Of a stretch of 64,000 bases of DNA, positions 25,973-36,406 are shown one piece after another; the first letter of the stretch is position 1, and every line of letters starts with the position of its first letter. A program made the translations under genes and the position numbers. The notes below the pieces were generated by a model. That model searched no databases, was not told the origin of the DNA, and saw nothing but the letters and a program-made list of their open reading frames with translations. This DNA is from Enterococcus pseudoavium NBRC 100491. GTDB taxonomy: Bacteria; Bacillota; Bacilli; Lactobacillales; Enterococcaceae. The DNA lies in the NCBI RefSeq assembly GCF_001544295.1, contig NZ_BCQF01000003.1, positions 1 through 64,000 of the forward strand, read 5' to 3'.

Positions 25973-27249
25973 TTTTTTCTCTCCCTACGTACTTTCATTG
26001 AACGAGCATGGCCCATCAAGTCTTCGGTCTCCGCAAATAATTCCACTCCTGACGCCACTTCATTCATGGCCTCTTGCGTATAGTAAAGATAACTGCTCTT
26101 TTTCACAAAATCATCGACAGATAATGGTGAATAAAAGCGCGCAGTCCCCTCAGTTGGCAAGGTGTGATTAGGGCCCGCAAAATAATCCCCCAAAACTTCA
26201 GGTGTATGATGCCCTAAAAAGACACTTCCGGCATTTTCGACTTTTCCTAACAACGCAAAAGGCTCTGCTACAGACAATTCTAAATGCTCTGGTGCGATTT
26301 GATTGGCGATCGAAATTGCTTCCGTTAAATCTTCAACTAAGATAATTTTCCCCGTGCTTTCGATGGCTGCTTCAGCGATTTTCTTACGCGGTAATTCAGC
26401 TAATTGCTGTGCTAGTTCCGCCTGTACTTGTTCAATCAGTGCTTCTTCCGTCGTCACTAGAATCGCCTGTGCCAAGGTGTCGTGCTCCGCTTGGGCTAAT
26501 AAATCTGCCGCAAGCCAACGGGGATTTGCACTTTTATCTGCTACAATCAAGACGTCACTCGGTCCAGCGATCATATCAATGTCAACTTCTCCATAAACCA
26601 TTTTTTTAGCCGTCGCAACATAAATGTTGCCCGGTCCAACGATCTTATCGACTTTAGGAATCGTCTCTGTGCCATAAGCGAGAGCTGCCACGCCGTGCGC
26701 GCCGCCAACTTTATAGATTTCATCGACTCCAGCAATCGAAGCAGCCGCTAAAATTGCTGCTGGGACGTTGCCTTTTTTATCTGTAGGTGTGATCATCACA
26801 ATTTTTTTGACTCCAGCGATTTTGGCGGGCAACACATCCATTAAAACCGTACTAGGGTAAGCCGCGGTTCCACCGGGGACATACACCCCGACACAAGCTA
26901 AAGGTAGGATACGCTGTCCCATCACAACACCGTTTGGTTCGGTCGAAATAAAGCCTTGCCGCACTTGTTTTTTATGGAAAGATAAAATATTTTCTTTGGC
27001 CTGCTCCATCACTTGTAATAATTCTGGTGAGACTGCCTTCAAAGCTTGCGCAATCTCAGACTGACTAACTGCTAACGAAGCTAGTTCAACATGATCGATC
27101 TCTTTGATTAATTGATAAAGTGCTTGGTCCCCGTCACTTTGGACGCGGCTAATAATTTTTTTGACAACAGCAGAAACATCGGCTGTTTCAGAATATTTTC
27201 GGGCTAAAATATCGCTTAATGAATCTTTTTGAGTCGAGTACACTCTCAT
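25969..27249 (-). CDS. hisD: Histidinol dehydrogenase
   Basis: A 426-residue zinc enzyme that oxidises histidinol to histidine in two NAD-dependent steps. The signature region is visible: VDKIVGPGNIYVATAKKMVYGEVDIDMIAGPSD at about residues 200-232, with LLAQAEHD following and the catalytic ANQIAPEHLELS near residue 320. The length is normal. It overlaps hisZG upstream and hisC downstream by ATGA, so the whole front of the operon is coupled. Confidence 0.98.
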   Translation of the reverse strand: MRVYSTQKDSLSDILARKYSETADVSAVVKKIISRVQSDGDQALYQLIKEIDHVELASLAVSQSEIAQALKAVSPELLQVMEQAKENILSFHKKQVRQGFISTEPNGVVMGQRILPLACVGVYVPGGTAAYPSTVLMDVLPAKIAGVKKIVMITPTDKKGNVPAAILAAASIAGVDEIYKVGGAHGVAALAYGTETIPKVDKIVGPGNIYVATAKKMVYGEVDIDMIAGPSDVLIVADKSANPRWLAADLLAQAEHDTLAQAILVTTEEALIEQVQAELAQQLAELPRKKIAEAAIESTGKIILVEDLTEAISIANQIAPEHLELSVAEPFALLGKVENAGSVFLGHHTPEVLGDYFAGPNHTLPTEGTARFYSPLSVDDFVKKSSYLYYTQEAMNEVASGVELFAETEDLMGHARSMKVRRERKK

Positions 27250-28805
27250 AGCTGCTTCCTCACCTTCTCAATTACTTTTTGAATCCGTTCTTGTTTAAAG
27301 CGCCAGGTTGCATGGTTAATAATCAAGCGCGCTGAAGACGGTGCAATCTCTTGGATCACTCGCAATTCATTTTCTTTTAAAGTTGTGCCGGTTTCCACGA
27401 TATCAACGATCACATCTGATAAACCTAACAACGGGGCTAACTCGATCGAGCCGTGTAAATGGATCAATTCGACGGAACGGCCGAGACTTTCATAAAATTC
27501 TCGTGTGATCTGTGGGTATTTTGTTGAAACCCGCAACGGACGAGAAAAATCTTCCACAAAATCATTATGGGCGGCTACTGCCAGACGGCAAGCTCCCATA
27601 TGTAAATCAAGAAACTCAATCACTTCGGCTTTACTTTCCAACAAAATATCTTTTCCCACCACTCCAATATCGGCTGCACCATGTTCGACATAGATTGCAA
27701 CATCACTAGGTTTTACTAGGAAAAAGCGTAATTTGTTTTCCTCATCGCAAAAAATCAATTTACGATTCTTTTCAAAGATTCCCTCAGTCGCGACTCCAGC
27801 CTTCGTAAATAAATCATACACCGCGTCTCCCATCCGCCCCTTTGGCAAAGCGATGTTCAGATATTCAGTATTTTGCCGATCAGTAGGCAACTTTTGACCA
27901 ACATGGTTTAATTTCATCCCAAACCCAATGGCCCCTTGATTTTTTCCTTGCCGGCTCATTAAACGATCATAACGACCACCATATAAAATCGTTTCCCGCG
28001 CTTCTTTAATAAATCCTTGAAACAATAAACCGCTGTAGTAATCTGCATCGTTGATGATCGAAAAATCCAAACGCAAGCGAATTTTATCCGACAGTTGCTC
28101 TTTTTGCAGAGCTTGATAGAGCTGTTTTAATTCTTCCAAGCCAGCTTGCGCTTTAGGATAAGCGGCTAATAAGACCTTTGCCCGCTGATACTTGGTCTCA
28201 AAGTCACCAGACATCCGCACCAACTTGGCCAAATTTTCTGATTCTGCTTGCGATAAACCGGCTTTAGCCGTCAGCTCGTCCATCCCATGAGAACTTTTAT
28301 CTCGCAGACAATTCAAAACTTTAGGATGATCCTCTTCTGGAAAACGATCACAGATCCCATTTAAAATCCCCATATGAGAAAGATCTAGCGTCCCTTCGCC
28401 GACTTGAGCCAAACTCTCCCAAGCTAGCTTCAAAACTTCTAACTGATCCTCCCAAGTAATTTCATCAATGATCTCCAAACCGATTTGATAGATTTTTTGG
28501 TATTCTCCCGCCTGACGATCATGGCGATAAACATCTTCGACGTAATAGACCTTCCGAGCTTCACCAGCTGGTGTATTCTTGGCGATCGATAGTGTTACAT
28601 CAGGCTTTAGCGCCATTGTTCGACCATCATTTCCCGTAAAAGTGATAATCGATGAATTCCGTAAAAAATTATAGTTCTGCTGATCGCTTCCATATTCTTC
28701 AAAATTATTTAAGTGATAAGCCTGAAAATGATGCTGCGTATACAACTTTCTTAACTTTAATTCGATCTGTTCTTCCGGCTTTAGTACATCCCATAACGTT
28801 TCCAC
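27246..28805 (-). CDS. hisZG: HisZ-HisG fusion: ATP phosphoribosyltransferase regulatory and catalytic subunits in one chain
   Basis: A 519-residue protein carrying two functions that are usually separate genes. Residues 1 to about 312 are HisZ, a histidyl-tRNA synthetase-like regulatory domain (MALKPDVTLSIA, YYVEDVYRHDR, YGGRYDRL, GFGMKLN). Residues about 316-519 are short-form HisG (YLNIALPKGRMGDAVYDLF), with the PRPP-binding loop VDIVETGTTLKEN near residue 468. Both parts look complete, with no interrupting stop and only a short linker (GQKLPTDRQNTE). The enzyme starts the pathway by joining ATP to PRPP. The start is GTG at 28803-28805, because AGGAG lies eight bases upstream; the GTG at 28812 overlaps that site. 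First gene of the operon. Confidence 0.93.
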   Translation of the reverse strand: METLWDVLKPEEQIELKLRKLYTQHHFQAYHLNNFEEYGSDQQNYNFLRNSSIITFTGNDGRTMALKPDVTLSIAKNTPAGEARKVYYVEDVYRHDRQAGEYQKIYQIGLEIIDEITWEDQLEVLKLAWESLAQVGEGTLDLSHMGILNGICDRFPEEDHPKVLNCLRDKSSHGMDELTAKAGLSQAESENLAKLVRMSGDFETKYQRAKVLLAAYPKAQAGLEELKQLYQALQKEQLSDKIRLRLDFSIINDADYYSGLLFQGFIKEARETILYGGRYDRLMSRQGKNQGAIGFGMKLNHVGQKLPTDRQNTEYLNIALPKGRMGDAVYDLFTKAGVATEGIFEKNRKLIFCDEENKLRFFLVKPSDVAIYVEHGAADIGVVGKDILLESKAEVIEFLDLHMGACRLAVAAHNDFVEDFSRPLRVSTKYPQITREFYESLGRSVELIHLHGSIELAPLLGLSDVIVDIVETGTTLKENELRVIQEIAPSSARLIINHATWRFKQERIQKVIEKVRKQL

Positions 28806-28844
28806 ACTTATCACTCCTAATTCATTTTTATGTATTTAATTTTC

Positions 28845-28873
28845 TTTATAGAAAAATAAAGTCGATATTTCAA
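28845..28873 (-). promoter_or_regulatory. his operon promoter
   Basis: TTGAAA (28868-28873) and TATAAA (28845-28850) on the minus strand with a 17-base spacer. The leader would be only about 30 nt. I see no T-box in it. Upstream to 29124 the sequence is AT-rich and holds one weak hairpin (CGCTC/GAGCG near 29032-29053) and the promoter of the next gene. Confidence 0.6.
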
Positions 28874-29124
28874 TTACTTTTCTAAATTCGCAAAAAAACG
28901 TTTAATTCCTCCAACAAACCCTTAGTGTTTTCTAACAATATTAATCGTTTTGCCATAAATTAGCAATGGTAATCTGTGAAAGAACTCACTTTTCGATAAA
29001 ACATCAAAATAAAAAAGGCATCGCTCTATGAGATTCTTGAGCGTTTTTCAAAAAAACTTCTGTTTTCTGCTATACTTTAACTCATACCCCACACATCAGT
29101 TGAAAAGATTGGAGGAGTTTTGCA

Positions 29125-29493
29125 ATGACACAAAGAAATCCTAAACTTAAAAAAATCGGTACTGGTTTACTTATTTTGATTGTCTTTGTCGGATCACTTC
29201 TATTTGACTGGATACGCGACCTATCCACAAATGGCTGGTCGGTCAAAACAATGTTCAACATCGTCATTGTTTTAGTATTCTTGCTATGCTCCTATTTCAT
29301 TGAAGAAAAAACAGGCTTATCTGATAAAATACGAACACTCTTTTATTTCTTTTACTTTTGGATCCTTGGGACATTTGCCTCGGCAATTATTTACCAAAAT
29401 ACGCTAAACGGTCAAATGGTTTTCCTTTATCTTTTCCTAGCTTTTTCCGGCAGTTTAGTCTGGTTATTTCTCTGCAAACAAATAAAAAAATAG
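29125..29493 (+). CDS. Small membrane protein of unknown function
   Basis: A 122-residue protein I do not recognise. It has a short basic start (MTQRNPKLKK) and four likely membrane segments: ILIVFVGSLLFDW, MFNIVIVLVFLLCSYFI, LFYFFYFWILGTFASAII and VFLYLFLAFSGSLVWLFL. It has a clear ribosome site, GGAGGAG, and its own terminator, so it is probably expressed. It lies alone on the plus strand between the his operon and recO. Confidence 0.6.
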   Translation: MTQRNPKLKKIGTGLLILIVFVGSLLFDWIRDLSTNGWSVKTMFNIVIVLVFLLCSYFIEEKTGLSDKIRTLFYFFYFWILGTFASAIIYQNTLNGQMVFLYLFLAFSGSLVWLFLCKQIKK

Positions 29494-29527
29494 TCTGCCG
29501 TATCAAATCGATACGGCAAACTATTTT
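29487..29527. terminator. Bidirectional terminator between the small membrane protein gene and recO
   Basis: AAAATAGTCTGCCGTATC pairs with GATACGGCAAACTATTTT (one mismatch). The stop codons of the two convergent genes lie in opposite arms. Confidence 0.88.
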
Positions 29528-30300
29528 TCATCTTTTGGTTTTAAGACATCTTGCCACTCGCTCATTTGATCAATGAACTTTTTGCTCTTTAAATGTAAGC
29601 CAATGTATTCTTCGTAAAGTTGATCCAGTGTTTGTCGGATCGTCTTTTTTGTTTCAGGTTTCAGATTGATAGTATTGATATTCTCGTAGGTCACGCTGTT
29701 GAATAGGCGAATAAAATAAATCGCCCGCGGATCTGCATGATAACGGTGTTGATCGACCTGCCAATGTTCTTGGCAAATAATCCCATTATACTTCGAAGAA
29801 AAATCAAAAGCACCGGTTTTCTTTCCACAAACCCCACAAGCTTGCCAATTTAATGAAACACCGAAACGCTGCATCACTTGAACTTCAAAAATATTCATGA
29901 TCGTCTCACCATCGGCTCCCTTATCCATCTGCTCCAATGCTTCTCGGGTAAAAGTATACAAAGCTGGATCATATACGTGATCTTCAATCGCTGCATCCGC
30001 TAAGCCTAAAATATAAGAACCATAAGCATTTAAAAAAATATCTTCCTGAAGCTTCCGCAACGGGTGGATCTCCTTAGCACTGTTTAAAAAAGACAGGCCG
30101 TCGGTTTTTAAATTCCCAATAAATACCGCTTCGGTGAAAGGTTGAACGGCTGTCTGTAAAGGATTATTTGGCCGGTGCAGACCCTTTGCAAAAAACATGA
30201 CCTTTCCAGCTGATTCCGTAAAGATTTTGATCAACTTATCCTTTTCCTTATAGTCACGACTGAATAGAATAATTCCTTTAGTCTCACCAACTTGTGCCAT
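29521..30300 (-). CDS. recO: DNA repair protein RecO
   Basis: A 259-residue recombination mediator that helps load RecA onto SSB-coated DNA with RecR. The N-terminal OB-fold reads TKGIILFSRDYKEKDKLIKIFT, the middle is helical, and a zinc knuckle is visible at CGVCGKKTGAFDFSSKYNGIICQEH (about residues 151-175). GAGGTGGGG precedes the ATG. It follows era with a gap of 89 bases that holds a possible weak hairpin. Confidence 0.95.
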   Translation of the reverse strand: MAQVGETKGIILFSRDYKEKDKLIKIFTESAGKVMFFAKGLHRPNNPLQTAVQPFTEAVFIGNLKTDGLSFLNSAKEIHPLRKLQEDIFLNAYGSYILGLADAAIEDHVYDPALYTFTREALEQMDKGADGETIMNIFEVQVMQRFGVSLNWQACGVCGKKTGAFDFSSKYNGIICQEHWQVDQHRYHADPRAIYFIRLFNSVTYENINTINLKPETKKTIRQTLDQLYEEYIGLHLKSKKFIDQMSEWQDVLKPKDEK

Positions 30301-30389
30301 TACATCCCCACCTCTCTTCGATAAGAAAAAGGGTTATGGACGATTGCCACACCCTTTCCAAAAATAGACCGGTGTTAGTACACCTTTTT

Positions 30390-31289
30390 TTAATAATCGT
30401 CTTTACGATAACCATAGTCTTGTAAATATGTTTGTTTGTCACGCCAATCCTTTTGCACTTTGACCCAAAGTTCTAAATAAACTTTATCTGCTAAAAGTGT
30501 TTCGATATCTTTACGGGCCTGGGTGCCGATATTCTTCAACATCTTACCGCCCTTGCCAATGATAATACCTTTTTGACTGGTCCGTTCCACAATGATCGTT
30601 GCTTGGATATGAACTTTATCATTTTCATCTCGCTTCATTGATTCGGTCACCACTGCTACCGAATGAGGAACTTCATCCCGCGTCAGACTCAAAACTTTTT
30701 CCCGAATTAATTCTGAGACGATAAAGTATTCTGGATGATCGGTAATTTGATCATCTGGGAAATACTGCGGTCCTTCATCCATTTGATCGACTAAAACGTC
30801 CAACAGATGTTCGACATTATTTCCTTCGGTTGCTGAAATTGGAATAATCTCTTTGAAATCCATAATTGAACGATAATCGTCAATGATCGCTAACAGTTCA
30901 TCTGGGTGGATCGTATCGATCTTATTGATTACCAAATAGACGGGCACTGCTTGTTTGCTTAACCGCTCTAAGATAAAATCATCACCGCGGCCACGCTTTT
31001 GATCCGCACTGACCATGAATAAAATGGCATCAACTTCTCTTAAGGCACTATAAGCCATTTCTACCATATAGTCCCCTAAGCGATGCTTCGGTTTATGGAT
31101 CCCCGGCGTATCAATAAAAACAATTTGGGCCTCTGGTATTGTGTAAACACCTTGAATTTTATTTCTCGTCGTTTGAGCCTTATCACTCATAATGGCGATT
31201 TTTTGTCCGACAATCCGATTTAACAAGGTAGATTTCCCAACATTAGGACGACCTACGATGGCTACAAAGCCTGATTTATGTTCTGTCAT
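30390..31289 (-). CDS. era: GTPase Era
   Basis: A 299-residue GTPase needed for 30S ribosome maturation. The G-motifs are GRPNVGKST (G1), a threonine in the QTTRNKIQ loop (G2), DTPG (G3), NKID (G4) and ISA (G5). The C-terminal KH domain ends with [19 protein letters not shown] and [13 protein letters not shown] and binds the 3' end of 16S rRNA. It is downstream of dgkA in the standard Firmicutes order. Confidence 0.98.
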   Translation of the reverse strand: MTEHKSGFVAIVGRPNVGKSTLLNRIVGQKIAIMSDKAQTTRNKIQGVYTIPEAQIVFIDTPGIHKPKHRLGDYMVEMAYSALREVDAILFMVSADQKRGRGDDFILERLSKQAVPVYLVINKIDTIHPDELLAIIDDYRSIMDFKEIIPISATEGNNVEHLLDVLVDQMDEGPQYFPDDQITDHPEYFIVSELIREKVLSLTRDEVPHSVAVVTESMKRDENDKVHIQATIIVERTSQKGIIIGKGGKMLKNIGTQARKDIETLLADKVYLELWVKVQKDWRDKQTYLQDYGYRKDDY

Positions 31290-31324
31290 TTAAAAATTCC
31301 CTTCATTTGCTTGCGCTGCTCTGA

Positions 31325-31720
31325 TTAAAAAAAGAGCTCGATAATTTTTGGTAAAAAGATAATCACACCTACGATGATGGCAAAAGCCGCCGTTAATAAG
31401 ACAGCGCCGGCCGCCATATCCTTGATTTTTTTTCCAATTGGATGAAAATGGTAATCCGTTACCATATCAACGACATTTTCAAATACCGTGTTGATGATCT
31501 CGACGATCCAAACAAGAAAGACCGCCAAAAAGATCCACAGCCATTCTAACACAGAGACGCCTAATAAGAAGGCTACTAGGATCGCCATTAGACCAAACGC
31601 TACGTGGGCTCGCATATTGCGCTCCTCTTGAAAGACTGTACGAATACCTTGAAGCGCAAACTCTAAGGATGCAATAAAATGTTTATTTTTCTCCGTTTTA
31701 TCTTTTGAGTCCATAGGCAT
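31325..31720 (-). CDS. dgkA: Diacylglycerol/undecaprenol kinase
   Basis: A 131-residue membrane kinase of the DgkA family; Gram-positive members mostly phosphorylate undecaprenol. Three membrane helices are visible, and the signature [37 protein letters not shown] carries the ATP-binding and catalytic acidic residues. The ATG at 31718-31720 lies inside the end of ybeY and the weak ribosome site implies translational coupling. Confidence 0.93.
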   Translation of the reverse strand: MPMDSKDKTEKNKHFIASLEFALQGIRTVFQEERNMRAHVAFGLMAILVAFLLGVSVLEWLWIFLAVFLVWIVEIINTVFENVVDMVTDYHFHPIGKKIKDMAAGAVLLTAAFAIIVGVIIFLPKIIELFF

Positions 31721-32171
31721 CTAATATCTCTTTCTGTAGGCCAAACATCTCTTTTTCATCTTCAGGTGTCATATGATCATAGCCATTAATGTGTAAAAAA
31801 CCATGGATAGCTAAAAAACCTAATTCTCGATCAAAACTATGTCCGTATTCTTCGGCCTGCTCTTGTGCACGTTCCGTCGAAATCATGATATCGCCTAAAT
31901 TACGCGGCATAGGATCTTCCTCATCCATGATAATCGGAACTTCATCTTCGCCCTCTTCCTCTAAGGCAAAACTGATCACATCAGTCGGTGCGTCTTTACC
32001 ACGATAATCACGATTAATGACTTGAATCGCTGCATTGTCCATAAAAGTAACTGACATTTCCGTATCTTGCGGTAATTTTAAATAATCTGCCGCAAATTGC
32101 AGTACATCATCAATTTCTTGAATTTTTTCTTCAGAAACTCGCTCAGTTTCATCGATAAACGTAATATCCAT
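31698..32171 (-). CDS. ybeY: rRNA maturation endonuclease YbeY
   Basis: A 157-residue zinc metalloprotein for 16S rRNA 3' processing and ribosome quality control. The zinc motif [11 protein letters not shown] (about residues 124-134) is complete. The conserved [16 protein letters not shown] segment precedes it. Its ATG shares one base with the pgpH stop (TAATG), so the two are coupled. Confidence 0.97.
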   Translation of the reverse strand: MDITFIDETERVSEEKIQEIDDVLQFAADYLKLPQDTEMSVTFMDNAAIQVINRDYRGKDAPTDVISFALEEEGEDEVPIIMDEEDPMPRNLGDIMISTERAQEQAEEYGHSFDRELGFLAIHGFLHINGYDHMTPEDEKEMFGLQKEILDAYGLKR

Positions 32172-34375
32172 TACTCTTCCCCTTTTTTCTCTTGTTCTTC
32201 TTTCATCTTTTCCGCTTCGGATTGCATTCGCGGATATTTGATCCGGGAATGGAAGGTGGAGCTTAAACCACTAATCAAAGATTTTTCAACAATTCGAATT
32301 TCTTTTAAGGTCAAGCCGGAATCATCTAGTTGACCATCGCTGATTCGTTCTTCAATTAGATGGTGAACAAAATCAGTGATTTTATCGATTGAAGGGTGAT
32401 CCATCGCCCGCACTGCTGCTTCACAACTATCTGCGATGTTTACCACACCCGCTTCGCGCGTTTGCGGTTTAGGTCCGGGGTAACGGAATTCTGCTTCAGT
32501 TGTTTCAGGATTACGTTCTTTTGCTTTAATGTAGAAAAACTTCATCAACGTCGTGCCGTGATGTTGGTAACAAATATCGATGACCATTTGCGGCATCTTG
32601 TATTCCTTCAAAATCTTCGCGCCTTCAATCACATGACCAAAAATAATCTGTTTGCTGTCTTCCGGTAAGAGGAAGTTATGGGGATTTTCCGCCCCGGTCG
32701 GTAGATTCTCAACAAAGAAATTCGCATGGCGAATCTTTCCGATATCGTGATAGTAACAAGCCACTCGGGTCAACAGTGAGCGTCCGCCGATTTCTGCTAC
32801 GGCATTCGCACTTAGATTGGCCACCATCATTGAATGATGATAAGTCCCAGGCGCCTCTTCTAATAATTGCTTCAATAATGGATGATTGGGATTACTCAAC
32901 TCATTTAACGTAATCACACTACTATCCGTTACTAAAATTTCAATATACGGCTGTAACCCCGTCCCCATGATAAAAGACAAGATACTAGCCGCAAAAGCAC
33001 CTAACAATAAGCCCCAAGTTTGTGAGTCTGCAAACGACATTCCTTGATAGATACTTAGAATAAGCGACCAAATAAGCGGAAAGGCTACGATCCACAGTAA
33101 CGCTTGTTTTACCTGATCAGACAAGCGTTGCTGTTTCACCATAATCGCTAATATTCCTGAAAAAAGATACGTCATTAGAATCACTGGCAGTAGGTTGGTC
33201 CCGATGGCATTATAATAAATAAACAAAGCAAAAACGGTTTGAAAAACCGCCGCCAAAGCTCCGGCCCGTCGATTGACAAAGACGGTCAAAATCAATGGGA
33301 TAAAAGCGGCCGGGAAAAACAGCGCTAAATTATTCGAAGTACTCCCCTGAAAGGTTTGGAGGATTTTCATGATGGTCACTCCAACAACCATTGTTGCACT
33401 ATAAAATAAAATAAAGCGAACTCGTTGAAACTCAACGTTAAATTGCCGACTATAAGCCCTTAAAAGGACGCATTGCAAAAGTACCGCTAAAATCATTGCA
33501 ATCAATGGAAAAATCGAGGTACTTGAGCTAGTCAACCCAAGCAATTTCAATTTATTAATAGCATTGGCATCAATTTGACTACCTTCGCGGACAATCACTT
33601 CACCTTGATAGATCATCACCGGTTGAACCGAATCACTTGCCTGTTCCTTTAATTCATCCGTTCTTTTTTGATTAAGAGAATCGTTGATAACGATTCCTTC
33701 CTCTAACAAATAGCGCATCGCTTGATTAGACTCTTCAGATAAACCTAAACTTTGGATTTTATCAAGCGCTTGCTGCTTGTACTCCGCCAAATCACTTTGA
33801 CGAATCCGTTTCGCCATCTGTTCATCCAATAATTTTAAGCTTTCCGTCCCAACTTTCGTTAAGTCAGCGGCACTCAACTGGACGACCGTTTGATAAAAAT
33901 CTTCCGGTAGCTGTTGATAGAAACTGACCGTATCTGGATCTAAACCTTCAAAATTCTTTTTAACAGCCGCTACTCGTTCATCGGCCGTTGGCTGCGGGAT
34001 TTTTTCTCCGTCCTTGGCTTGGGAAACTTTCGTTTGATAATTTTTATCTAAATCATTATTCGCCTTTTGAATGATCGTAACCAATTGACTGATTCGATCA
34101 TGCTGTGACTTAGCCAAATCGGCCTGATAAGTATATTCCGGGGTTACAGCTTCTGACGCAAGCTGACGCTTTTGATTCGTCTCAGCTTTATTTTCAATGG
34201 TTTTATTGGCCCGAATACTCTCAGTGGCTACTTGGCCTTCTTTATAATCCACACTTTTTTGTACCACACTAGTCAGCATCGTCAAAACTAAGATAATGGA
34301 AAAAATCCCCAGAATAATTGGTATAAATTTTGAACCTAATTTCTTCAGCAAATTATTGATCGGGCGATTTAACAT
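32171..34375 (-). CDS. pgpH: Cyclic-di-AMP phosphodiesterase PgpH (7TM-HD)
   Basis: A 734-residue membrane phosphodiesterase. After an N-terminal helix (residues about 20-40) comes a large extracellular 7TMR-HDED domain (about 45-285). A block of seven helices follows (about 290-480), then a cytoplasmic HD domain (about 500-720) with the motif YYHDIGKI and metal ligands in [15 protein letters not shown] and ICYQHHG. It degrades c-di-AMP, and so affects potassium and osmolyte control. AGGAGGGAA precedes the ATG. Confidence 0.93.
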   Translation of the reverse strand: MLNRPINNLLKKLGSKFIPIILGIFSIILVLTMLTSVVQKSVDYKEGQVATESIRANKTIENKAETNQKRQLASEAVTPEYTYQADLAKSQHDRISQLVTIIQKANNDLDKNYQTKVSQAKDGEKIPQPTADERVAAVKKNFEGLDPDTVSFYQQLPEDFYQTVVQLSAADLTKVGTESLKLLDEQMAKRIRQSDLAEYKQQALDKIQSLGLSEESNQAMRYLLEEGIVINDSLNQKRTDELKEQASDSVQPVMIYQGEVIVREGSQIDANAINKLKLLGLTSSSTSIFPLIAMILAVLLQCVLLRAYSRQFNVEFQRVRFILFYSATMVVGVTIMKILQTFQGSTSNNLALFFPAAFIPLILTVFVNRRAGALAAVFQTVFALFIYYNAIGTNLLPVILMTYLFSGILAIMVKQQRLSDQVKQALLWIVAFPLIWSLILSIYQGMSFADSQTWGLLLGAFAASILSFIMGTGLQPYIEILVTDSSVITLNELSNPNHPLLKQLLEEAPGTYHHSMMVANLSANAVAEIGGRSLLTRVACYYHDIGKIRHANFFVENLPTGAENPHNFLLPEDSKQIIFGHVIEGAKILKEYKMPQMVIDICYQHHGTTLMKFFYIKAKERNPETTEAEFRYPGPKPQTREAGVVNIADSCEAAVRAMDHPSIDKITDFVHHLIEERISDGQLDDSGLTLKEIRIVEKSLISGLSSTFHSRIKYPRMQSEAEKMKEEQEKKGEE

Positions 34376-34396
34376 CCAATTCCCTCCTGACTCCTT

Positions 34397-35374
34397 TTAT
34401 TGATGCCGTAGGTTCTCCTGCTCGTATGCCTCAATGATTTCGGCTACAACCGGGTGTCTTACGACGTCGCCCGCTTCAAAATTCACAAAACGGATTTTTT
34501 TAATCCCATTTAAGGTCCGTTCTGCATGAATCAAGCCGCTGACTTGTCCTTTTGGCAAATCCACTTGCGAAGTATCACCATTAACGATCATCTTAGAGTT
34601 AAACCCAAGACGCGTCAAAAACATCTTCATTTGCGAAATCGTCGTGTTTTGTGCCTCATCTAAAATGACAAAAGCATCATCTAATGTCCGACCACGCATA
34701 TAAGCCAACGGTGCAATTTCAATGACACCCCGCTCTAATAAACGGTTCGTATGTTCCATTCCAAAAATTTGATGCAAGGCATCATACATTGGGCGCAAAT
34801 AAGGATCCACTTTTTCCTTTAAATCCCCTGGTAAAAAGCCTAAACTTTCCCCCGCTTCGACTGCTGGACGCGTCAAAATAATCCGTTGCACTTCTCCCTT
34901 TTTTAAGGCCGCAATCGCCATTACGATCGCTAAGTAAGTTTTCCCCGTACCGGCTGGCCCCACCCCAAAAACGACATCCGATTTACGAATGGCTGTGATG
35001 TAGCGGCTCTGTCCAATATTTTTAGGTCGAATCAGGGTTCCGTTACGATCCTTTAATAATTCTTCCTCATACATCATGACAAACTCATCTAAATGATTCT
35101 CACGACCTAAACGTAAAGCCGTCATAACATCCGGTGTTGCTACCTTGATGCCGCGATCGATCAAGACTTGTAGCGTTCGTAACACATCAGCGACCAATTT
35201 TACTTCCTCTTTAGGTCCGATGATCTGAATCGTCTCACCGCGGGTATTAATGGTCGTTTCTGTATTATCCTCTAAAAATTTAACATGTTTATCATGGGTT
35301 CCTAAAAGCATACTGATGTCATCTTTGGCATCAAGCTTTATTTCTAACGACTCAAAATCGTTGCTGTTCAACAA
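34397..35374 (-). CDS. phoH: PhoH-family ATPase
   Basis: A 325-residue P-loop protein with an N-terminal KH-like segment and a C-terminal RecA-like ATPase. Walker A reads GPAGTGKT and Walker B reads AFVILDEAQN, followed by the family segment GDTSQVDLP. It heads the phoH-pgpH-ybeY-dgkA-era-recO run. The likely start is TTG at 35372-35374, because GAAGGGATGAG lies upstream and no ATG or GTG suits. Its role in RNA metabolism is inferred from its partner ybeY. Confidence 0.93.
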   Translation of the reverse strand: MLNSNDFESLEIKLDAKDDISMLLGTHDKHVKFLEDNTETTINTRGETIQIIGPKEEVKLVADVLRTLQVLIDRGIKVATPDVMTALRLGRENHLDEFVMMYEEELLKDRNGTLIRPKNIGQSRYITAIRKSDVVFGVGPAGTGKTYLAIVMAIAALKKGEVQRIILTRPAVEAGESLGFLPGDLKEKVDPYLRPMYDALHQIFGMEHTNRLLERGVIEIAPLAYMRGRTLDDAFVILDEAQNTTISQMKMFLTRLGFNSKMIVNGDTSQVDLPKGQVSGLIHAERTLNGIKKIRFVNFEAGDVVRHPVVAEIIEAYEQENLRHQ

Positions 35375-35624
35375 GCACTCATCCCTTCGTTAATCATTCC
35401 ACTTTATAATACCACACAATAATTAAAAGAAAAATTGTCTAAACTTCCTAGAAAAGATTATCAATTTCGTTTTTTTATCTGTAGCTTGCAAACGATCGGT
35501 TAAGTTTTTTATGTACATTTTACTAGCCATACCACTACTTTTAGTTGTTCTGTCAGATCGTTGACAACAGTTACCAGAATGAACAAAAAAGCTGAGAGAA
35601 ATTTCTCTCAGCTTTCGTTATTGC
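35375..35624. other. Intergenic stretch upstream of phoH
   Basis: AT-rich stretch that must hold the phoH promoter. Its only clear structure is the yqeY terminator at 35585-35615. Confidence 0.4.
35585..35615 (-). terminator. yqeY terminator
   Basis: A perfect 14-bp inverted repeat, AAAGCTGAGAGAAA with TTTCTCTCAGCTTT, followed by TTT on the minus strand. Confidence 0.85.
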
Positions 35625-36071
35625 TTAATTGTTCAGAAGTTCTTTGACGATTGCATTGACCTGATTGCCATCGGCTTTGCCTTTGACTTTCGGCATCACA
35701 GCACCCATCACTTTACCAAATTCCTTCGGTGAAGTCGCTCCTGTAGTCGCAATTGCCTCTGTAACGATTGCGCGGATCTCTTCTTCGGAAAGTTGAGCCG
35801 GCAAGTATTTTTCAACAATTACGATTTCCTTTTTGACTTTTTCAGCCAAATCGGCACGATCAGCTTTTTCAAATTCCGTCAAAGAATCTCGACGCTGTTT
35901 CATCTCACGAGATAAAACGGTCAACTCTTCTTCGTCATTTAAATCCTGACCTTTTTTGATTTGCTCATTTTGAATCGAAGCTTTCAGCATCCGGATCACT
36001 TGCAAAGTCTCTTTATCTTTTGCTCGCATCGCTTGCTTCATGTCTTCGTTCAAGGTAGTAAGTAGTGACAA
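35625..36071 (-). CDS. yqeY: GatB/YqeY domain protein
   Basis: A 148-residue protein of the YqeY family, related to the C-terminal domain of GatB. It is helical and may bind tRNA, but its function is unsettled. The core reads [35 protein letters not shown] and ends in [22 protein letters not shown]. The start is probably TTG at 36069-36071, giving [10 protein letters not shown] after the initiator, with GGAG eight bases upstream. The usual neighbour rpsU is 21 bases upstream. Confidence 0.93.
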   Translation of the reverse strand: MSLLTTLNEDMKQAMRAKDKETLQVIRMLKASIQNEQIKKGQDLNDEEELTVLSREMKQRRDSLTEFEKADRADLAEKVKKEIVIVEKYLPAQLSEEEIRAIVTEAIATTGATSPKEFGKVMGAVMPKVKGKADGNQVNAIVKELLNN

Positions 36072-36092
36072 TAGAATCACTCCGTTCACAGA

Positions 36093-36269
36093 CTAGAATT
36101 TCTTACGTTTTCTAGCTGCTTCTGATTTTTTCTTACGTTTCACGCTTGGCTTTTCATAAAATTCACGTTTGCGAGATTCTTGTAGAGTCCCTGCTTTTGA
36201 AACGGAACGTTTGAAGCGACGAAGAGCATCGTCAAGAGATTCATTTTTACGAACCACTGTTTTTGACAT
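36093..36269 (-). CDS. rpsU: 30S ribosomal protein S21
   Basis: A 58-residue basic protein of the small subunit. It starts [21 protein letters not shown] and ends in a lysine/arginine tail. GGAGGGAATT precedes the ATG at 36267-36269. A longer frame upstream has no ribosome site and no family similarity. It forms an operon with yqeY. Confidence 0.97.
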   Translation of the reverse strand: MSKTVVRKNESLDDALRRFKRSVSKAGTLQESRKREFYEKPSVKRKKKSEAARKRKKF

Positions 36270-36406
36270 ATAAATTCCCTCCCTCCGGGCTTTAAATGTA
36301 ACCGTTTTTGTTATTGAAATGTACTTCCAATCAACAAGACCGTCCATAAGTCATTATATCTAATGGGGTATTTTGAGTCAAGGCACTGAAGAATTTTAAT
36401 TATTAA

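Noticed and set aside
27246-28805. That the HisZ-HisG fusion is a frameshift artefact
   Set aside because: Both halves are in one uninterrupted frame with a sensible linker, and neither half has lost its ends. Resequencing would still be worthwhile.
28806-29000. A T-box or histidine attenuator ahead of the his operon
   Set aside because: No T-box sequence or His-codon-rich leader is visible, and the predicted leader is only about 30 nt.
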